Shown piece by piece: positions 5,101 to 8,016 of a stretch of DNA of 8,016 bases; within the stretch, counting starts at the first letter, position 1; every line of letters starts with the position of its first letter. The stretch covers positions 1-8,016 of the forward strand of contig JAUUYV010000063.1 in the NCBI GenBank assembly GCA_030590275.1, given 5' to 3'. Position numbers and translations under genes: made by a program. The notes beneath the pieces were generated by a model. It made no database searches. It was not told the origin of the DNA and saw only the letters and a program-made list of their open reading frames with translations. This DNA comes from Porticoccaceae bacterium. Lineage in GTDB: Bacteria; Pseudomonadota; Gammaproteobacteria; Pseudomonadales; Porticoccaceae.

Positions 5101-6258
5101 CTAAAAAGATTTAGGCATCCCCAACTCGTGAATCGCTACGTGGGATAAAATCAGATTGGTCGAAATAGGCGCGGTTTGATAAAGCCGGGTCTCGCGGAAT
5201 TTACGTTCGATGTCATATTCCTGAGTGTAACCAAAGCCGCCGTGAGTTTGCAGACAGGTATCAGCTGCATGCCAGGCCGCCTCGGAAGCTATCATCTTGC
5301 TCATATTGGCTTCGGAACCACAGGGCTTACCTTCGTCGAATAAACGAGCCGCGTTGTAAACCATCAATGCCGCAGCCTCGCACTCAATATGTGCGCGGGC
5401 AATAGGAAACTGAATACCCTGGTTCTGCCCAATAGGCCGACCAAATACTTCTCGTTCACAGGCGTAAGCGCTGGCTCGCTCCACAAAAAAGCGTGCATCG
5501 CCGATGCATTCACTGGCAATCAGGATACGCTCGGCATTCATGCCATCGAGAATATATTTAAAACCCTTACCCTCTTCCCCCAGGCGGTTTGCTGCCGGTA
5601 CTCGTAAGTTGTCGAAAAACAACTCGGTGGTAGAGTGATTGATCATCACTTTAATGGGGTTAATGGTCAGACCATTACCCACGGCCTCACGCATATCCAC
5701 AAGAAATACCGACATACCATCGGATTTCTTTTTGCAATCTTCGCGGGGCGTAGTGCGCACCAGCAAGACCATCAGGTCGGAGTGTTCAGTACGGGAAATA
5801 AACACCTTTTGCCCGTTAATAATGTAATCGTCACCATCGCGTTCAGCACGGGTACGAATGCGTGTGGTATCGGTGCCGCTGGTCGGCTCGGTCACGCCAA
5901 ATGCCTGTAAGCGCAATAACCCCTCGGCAATACCGGGCAAATAGCGGTTTTTTTGATCCTCATTACCGTGCCGCAACAAGGTACCCATAGTGTACATTTG
6001 TGCATGACAGGCTCCGGCGTTACAGCCACTACGTTGAATTTCCTCCAATATTACGCAACCGGCTTCGATAGGCAGCCCAGCACCACCGTATTCTTCGGGG
6101 ATCAACACGGATAAAAAACCGGCGTCGGTCAGCGCCTGCACAAATTCGGTGGGATAAGTATGGGTATCGTCCAGCTTACGCCAGTATTCGCCCGGGAACT
6201 GGCTACACAGTTTAGCAACCGCCTCGCGGATTTCAGGATAATTCTCTTGTGTACTCAT
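5101..6258 (-). CDS. Acyl-CoA dehydrogenase with helix-G type catalytic glutamate
   Basis: A full-length (385-residue) FAD-dependent acyl-CoA dehydrogenase that introduces a double bond next to the thioester and passes electrons to ETF. The fold landmarks are complete: GFLSVLIPEEYGGAGL (47-62), FAD-contact AFGVTEPTSGTD (119-130), INGQKVFIS (147-155), REVFGRPIGQNQGIQ (269-283) and QTHGGFGYTQEYDIERKFRE (337-356). At the position of the usual catalytic Glu (YEGT in MCAD, Glu376) this protein has TAPIS, with Pro364. Glu243, in MNAERILIA, aligns instead with Glu254 of isovaleryl-CoA dehydrogenase and Glu261 of LCAD. This suggests a branched or bulky acyl-CoA substrate. The ATG at 6258 has only weak ribosome-site pairing. 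It is the first gene of the probable operon leading to hydratase and lyase; related dehydrogenases sit beside itaconate-degradation genes in Pseudomonas. Confidence 0.92.
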   Translation of the reverse strand: MSTQENYPEIREAVAKLCSQFPGEYWRKLDDTHTYPTEFVQALTDAGFLSVLIPEEYGGAGLPIEAGCVILEEIQRSGCNAGACHAQMYTMGTLLRHGNEDQKNRYLPGIAEGLLRLQAFGVTEPTSGTDTTRIRTRAERDGDDYIINGQKVFISRTEHSDLMVLLVRTTPREDCKKKSDGMSVFLVDMREAVGNGLTINPIKVMINHSTTELFFDNLRVPAANRLGEEGKGFKYILDGMNAERILIASECIGDARFFVERASAYACEREVFGRPIGQNQGIQFPIARAHIECEAAALMVYNAARLFDEGKPCGSEANMSKMIASEAAWHAADTCLQTHGGFGYTQEYDIERKFRETRLYQTAPISTNLILSHVAIHELGMPKSF

Positions 6259-6574
6259 AACTTGGCTCGTTTATCTCCAGGCCCGACCATGATGCGACTT
6301 CAGCGTTTTACAACCAGAGAAGCAGTAGGACAAAGGGGTGTATGTATTAAGCCTGGCGATTTTACTCAGGGTCAGCGACCGCGTCCAACCCGGATCCTAT
6401 CCAAATCTGAGCGCATCCTACCTGAGCCCATCCCTCCTGAGCCCAGATGGGCTGGGCGGACTGCATTCAGACCGTAAGGATCAGATTCAAGCTATCAGAT
6501 AACAGATAATGTGGACAGGCCAGTAAACCCTGGGGATAGAGCGGCAGTTTAGATATCAGTTCACCGATGAAGAG
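6259..6574. other. 316-base intergenic spacer, likely operon control region
   Basis: No convincing gene lies here. This is the largest gap inside the minus-strand block and should hold the promoter of the dehydrogenase-hydratase-lyase operon, but no clear -35/-10 pair on the minus strand was found. A plus-strand frame from ATG 6289 to 6477 (62 codons, ending in a run of Pro/Glu repeats) has no ribosome site and is probably not a gene. The tandem repeat at 6399-6453 is listed separately. Confidence 0.5.
6399..6453. repeat. 15-bp tandem repeat with a hairpin-forming end
   Basis: Two adjacent 15-base units, ATCCTACCTGAGCCC (6415-6429) and ATCCCTCCTGAGCCC (6430-6444), match at 13 positions. A looser 16-base copy (6399-6414) precedes them. 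AGCCCATC at 6425-6432 is perfectly complementary to GATGGGCT at 6446-6453, giving an 8-bp stem with a 13-base loop. The repeat lies about 140 bases upstream of the dehydrogenase start, so it could be a set of regulator sites or a transcribed structure. Confidence 0.5.
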
Positions 6575-6760
6575 CTATAAAAACCCCATCATCTTGGCGT
6601 AGAAATAGGAGAAACCGCCAAGCGCCGCCACCACTGCCCAGCAAACCGCCAGCAGCACAAAAAAACGGAATGGCTTGCGTTTTACCCGATGAATGGGAGA
6701 AGACAGATATTCCTCTACCCGTGCCGTATCTTCATCGGAAAGTTGGGGTTTTGTTTCCAT
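6575..6760 (-). CDS. Small single-helix membrane protein, DUF3094-like
   Basis: A 61-residue protein with a polar, acidic N-terminus (QLSDEDTARVEEYLSSPIHRV, in residues 6-26), a basic stretch (KRKPFRFF, 27-34) and one membrane helix (about 34-55), ending in YAKMMGFL. From memory this arrangement (acidic VEEYLS-x-P-x-H, basic KPF/RPF, one helix) resembles the DUF3094 family of Pseudomonas and relatives; function unknown. The positive residues before the helix predict a cytoplasmic N-terminus. The ATG at 6760 is the only usable start, because an in-frame TGA lies 3 codons upstream. The nearest ribosome site (AGGAG, plus 6774-6778) is 13 bases away, and a second out-of-frame ATG at 6770 lies closer to it. 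It lies 114 bases after the large acyl-CoA dehydrogenase gene in the same direction and may be co-transcribed. Confidence 0.72.
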   Translation of the reverse strand: METKPQLSDEDTARVEEYLSSPIHRVKRKPFRFFVLLAVCWAVVAALGGFSYFYAKMMGFL

Positions 6761-6838
6761 TAGTTTTCATTTACTCCTACTGGGAAATTAAACTACGTGT
6801 TCGATGAGTTTTATTACCAAACTTCTCGAAATAGAGCC

Positions 6839-6862
6839 GTTGCGAACCTTTAATTCGCCAAC
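6839..6862 (-). terminator. Hairpin just after the large dehydrogenase stop codon
   Basis: GTTGCGAA (6839-6846) pairs with TTCGCCAAC (6854-6862), leaving one bulged C and a 7-base loop. This gives 8 bp starting 12 bases after the stop codon at 6875-6877. No T-run follows on the minus strand, so it is a poor intrinsic terminator. It may instead be a 3'-end stabilising or processing structure between two genes. Confidence 0.3.
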
Positions 6863-6874
6863 TATTGAGCTAAT

Positions 6875-8016
6875 TTATTCAATTAAAAACTCAGCTTCGC
6901 CCATCGCCATCAGCGTTTCAGAACCGGTTTCAATAGTCGCCACCAACGAGCGAGTGCGAGGTAGTATTTTGGCGTAATAGAACTCCGCCGTCTGCACCTT
7001 GGCCTGGTAAAACCCGGTTTCCGAGGTACCCTCGGCTAATGCTGCCTGAGCCACCACCGCTGCTCTTGCCCACATATAGGCCAGGCAAATATAACCCGAG
7101 TACATCATGTAATCGAATGCTGCTGCACCCATTTCCTCAACATTGCCCAAAGCTCGCAAACCAATACCCTGAGTCAAGGTTTCCCATTCGACGATCAATT
7201 CTGAAAGAGGACCAATAAAACCTTTCATCGCCTCATTCTCCGCCTGTTCTTCACAGAATGCAGCTATCCGTTTGATAAAAGCTTCGAGCAATTTACCTTC
7301 TGTACCCAAGACTTTACGCCCGAGCAAGTCGAGTGACTGGATGCCATTGGTGCCTTCGTAAATCATCGCAATTCGAGAATCACGCAAGTTTTGCTCCATG
7401 CCCCACTCGCGAATATAGCCGTGACCACCCAGGACCTGTACTCCTTCACTGGCGCTTTGAAAACCCAGTTCAGTACAGACCGCCTTTGCTATGGGGGTCA
7501 TTAGCGCCAGCATATTTTCCGCCGCTTCACGTTCCTCAGCATCGTCACTTAGAGAGGAAATATCGATTTCGTAGGCCAGAGACTGTATCAATAGCCGTGT
7601 ACCCTCGGAGAAAGCCTTGATGGTCAGCAACATGCGACGTACATCTGGATGCACAATAATAGGGTCGGCGGGGCCATCTGGGTTTTTGGGGCCGGATAGC
7701 GAACGGGACTGCAGGCGATCACGGGCATAACGCACCGCTCCCTGCAAAGCCAGGTCGGAGTGCGAGATACCCTGCATAGCCGTACCCACACGCGCCACGT
7801 TCATAAAGGTGAACATGGCATTAAGACCTCGGTTGGCTTCACCCAACAAAAACCCTTTAGCCCCATCAAAATTTATCACTGCGGTGGCGTTAGCGTTAAT
7901 GCCCATCTTATGCTCGAGAGAACCACAGGAGACGCCGTTTGCCTCACCCGCTTCACCGTTTTCATCAGGTAGCCGCTTGGGCACGATAAACAGTGAAATC
8001 CCCTTAGTGCCAGGCG
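6875..8016 (-). CDS. Large acyl-CoA dehydrogenase, DmdC/FadE-like, 5' end outside the window
   Basis: The visible 379 residues run from PGTKGISLFIVPKRLPDENG at the window edge to the stop at 6875-6877. They are the C-terminal two thirds of an approximately 590-600-residue acyl-CoA dehydrogenase. Numbered from the edge, the landmarks are SLEHKMGINAN (32-42), VARVGTAMQG (73-82), QVLGGHGYIREWGMEQNLRD (193-212) and catalytic Glu220 in IYEGTNGIQSLDLLGRK (218-234). A helical C-terminal extension follows (about 240-379, with GNVEEMGAAAFDYMMYSGY), as in the acyl-CoA dehydrogenase C-terminal domain family. This architecture is shared by 3-methylmercaptopropionyl-CoA dehydrogenase (DmdC) and long-chain acyl-CoA dehydrogenases, so the substrate is not settled. 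An internal GTG at 7984 is not the start, because the conserved sequence continues upstream of it to the edge. A hairpin and then the small membrane-protein gene follow. Confidence 0.93.
   Translation of the reverse strand, partial: PGTKGISLFIVPKRLPDENGEAGEANGVSCGSLEHKMGINANATAVINFDGAKGFLLGEANRGLNAMFTFMNVARVGTAMQGISHSDLALQGAVRYARDRLQSRSLSGPKNPDGPADPIIVHPDVRRMLLTIKAFSEGTRLLIQSLAYEIDISSLSDDAEEREAAENMLALMTPIAKAVCTELGFQSASEGVQVLGGHGYIREWGMEQNLRDSRIAMIYEGTNGIQSLDLLGRKVLGTEGKLLEAFIKRIAAFCEEQAENEAMKGFIGPLSELIVEWETLTQGIGLRALGNVEEMGAAAFDYMMYSGYICLAYMWARAAVVAQAALAEGTSETGFYQAKVQTAEFYYAKILPRTRSLVATIETGSETLMAMGEAEFLIE

Noticed and set aside
6289..6477. Plus-strand frame with Pro-Glu pentapeptide repeats
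   Set aside because: It lacks a ribosome site, and the repeat is better explained as DNA-level tandem repeats in a control region; its longer form is antisense to the dehydrogenase.

Overview
The window looks like part of a chromosome from a marine-type, moderate-GC gammaproteobacterium. The clues are a YbcJ-like S4 protein, a probable DUF3094-type small membrane protein, and acyl-CoA catabolic enzymes of the kind common in Pseudomonas and Cellvibrionales relatives. This placement is inferred from protein resemblance only.

Layout. Bases 1-38 appear to be the first 12 codons of a minus-strand gene that leaves the window on the left. Bases 39-840 are a long, mostly AT-rich spacer. It holds two palindromes near 340-380, an unexplained block of about 49% GC near 480-710, and a promoter-like -10 with a duplicated leader at 769-830. 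A plus-strand gene for a small membrane protein ends at 1232, but its start is problematic: the well-placed GTG lies in a different frame from the long reading frame. It converges on a minus-strand four-helix membrane protein (1275-1787). The -35 region of that gene carries a 15-bp palindrome identical to one in the left spacer. Bases 1788-2107 contain no convincing gene.

From 2108 to 6258 all genes are on the minus strand and probably form one catabolic operon. Reading 5' to 3' they are: acyl-CoA dehydrogenase, two-domain MaoC/HTD2-type hydratase, CitE-type beta-hydroxyacyl-CoA lyase, crotonase-fold enzyme, and then a 70-aa S4 RNA-binding protein. The first three make a chemically coherent route: dehydrogenate an acyl-CoA, hydrate the enoyl-CoA, then cleave the beta-hydroxyacyl-CoA by retro-Claisen/aldol chemistry. 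Hydratase plus CitE-type lyase is the known arrangement for itaconyl-CoA or mesaconyl-CoA breakdown through citramalyl-CoA to acetyl-CoA and pyruvate. No CoA transferase or ligase is present in the window, so the substrate stays open.

Upstream of this operon lies a 316-bp spacer with a 15-bp tandem repeat. Beyond it is a 61-aa single-helix membrane protein, and then the C-terminal two thirds of a large DmdC/FadE-like acyl-CoA dehydrogenase that runs off the right edge. No transposase, CRISPR array, tRNA or rRNA was recognised.
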